DNA of 64,000 bases, taken from the NCBI RefSeq assembly GCF_017814945.1, contig NZ_JAGIPX010000013.1, positions 62,001 through 126,000 on the forward strand, read 5' to 3'. This stretch comes from Paraburkholderia sp. LEh10. Lineage in GTDB: Bacteria > Pseudomonadota > Gammaproteobacteria > Burkholderiales > Burkholderiaceae. The stretch's first letter is position 1. Each line of letters opens with the position of its first letter. The notes under the pieces were generated by a model. The model saw only the letters and a program-made list of their open reading frames with translations. It ran no database searches and had not been told where the DNA came from. The position numbers and the translations under genes are program-made. Positions 63,664 through 64,000 of the stretch are shown here, in pieces.

Positions 63664-64000
63664 CTAAGGCTTGACTGAACCAGAGGGGGTTCGAGCAACC
63701 TCAAACGATCTGAGCGCGGCCTCGTGGCGTCCCATGCCAAACATGCTGAGCGCGGCGACGAAAGTGGGTATCGCCACCAGGATGAACATGATGGGCAGGC
63801 TTAGATGCATGGCTAGCAACACTCCGCCAACTAGCGAACCCACGATCGAACCCACCCTGCCAATGCCGAGCGCCCAACTCACGCCAGAAACGCGGCTGGA
63901 AGTTGGATAGTAGGCCGCCGCCATTGCATTGACGCCGGTCTGCGAGCCGCCCGTCCCAAGACCTGCCCCAAAGACTGCGAACACCAGCATCGGCAGCGAC
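63664..64000 (-). CDS. AAHS-family transporter, C-terminal part (runs off window)
   Basis: Partial: the 5' end lies beyond 64000. Visible are the last helices: LVFAVFGAGLGTGGSQTGVN, AMAAAYYPTSSRVSGVSWAL, GIGRVGSIVGSLVGGVLLAM, LPIMFILVAIPTFVAALSMF. The motif A(A/T)YYPTSxRxxGVxWxLGxGRxGSI is shared with the AAHS transporter at 56023-57369, so it is a paralogue of the same aromatic acid:H+ symporter family. Ends TGA 63664. Confidence 0.9.
   Translation of the reverse strand, partial: SLPMLVFAVFGAGLGTGGSQTGVNAMAAAYYPTSSRVSGVSWALGIGRVGSIVGSLVGGVLLAMHLSLPIMFILVAIPTFVAALSMFGMGRHEAALRSFEVARTPSGSVKP

Overview
The window looks like a chromosomal or megaplasmid segment of a Burkholderiaceae bacterium (Paraburkholderia/Caballeronia type). 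This is inferred from the GC-rich coding style, the many LysR regulators, the MHS/AAHS/ACS-type organic-acid transporters and CoA-ester catabolic genes. No rRNA, tRNA, CRISPR array or complete insertion sequence was seen.

Region 1 (1-18194, all minus strand) is the most unusual part. It holds a gene for a 2866-residue exported protein: a GH2-like N-terminus, seven Ig-like modules, five discoidin (F5/8 type C) modules, an Lcl/DUF1566-like module and a GH64 beta-1,3-glucanase-like C-terminus. After a terminator-like hairpin comes a tightly overlapping operon for a dedicated envelope machine: GspG-like pseudopilin, GspF, GspE, PilM-, PilN-, PilO- and PilP-like proteins, a lipoprotein secretin ending in a cohesin-like domain, and a second prepilin cut by the window edge. 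The mix of a T2SS core with a type IV pilus-like alignment complex, next to one giant glycan-binding enzyme, suggests a private secretion or surface-display system for a glucan-degrading protein. That is inference from gene order and domains.

Region 2 (18.2-31.6 kb) is mixed: a DUF899 protein, a broken FAD monooxygenase, DUF417 and carboxymuconolactone-decarboxylase-family proteins, a shikimate dehydrogenase plus MHS transporter pair, an AAA+ ATPase with an alpha/beta hydrolase, an HxlR regulator divergent from a broken NTF2-like gene and an SDR, and an AraC regulator. Region 3 (31.7-38.5 kb) is a CoA-dependent catabolic cluster (aldehyde dehydrogenase, MHS transporter, two crotonase-fold proteins, CaiB-type CoA transferase, LysR). 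Region 4 (40.1-48.3 kb) is a second one: PhyH-type oxygenase, aldehyde dehydrogenase, LysR, 2-hydroxyacid dehydrogenase, CaiB transferase, CitE-type lyase and a divergent MFS transporter.

Region 5 (48.3-64 kb) is rich in decay. It contains a 52-codon PhyH remnant, two broken genes of unknown function, a TPR relic, a collapsed arsenic operon (arsR, arsI/arsC chimera, acr3 tail, arsH with two stops, apparently intact arsN2), a fimbrial tail and a LysR gene with one stop. Between these lie intact genes: a CoA transferase, AAHS transporter, DoxX protein, two exported proteins and a zinc-less MDR oxidoreductase. A 59-bp direct repeat occurs at 55541 and 61361. The window ends inside a second AAHS transporter.
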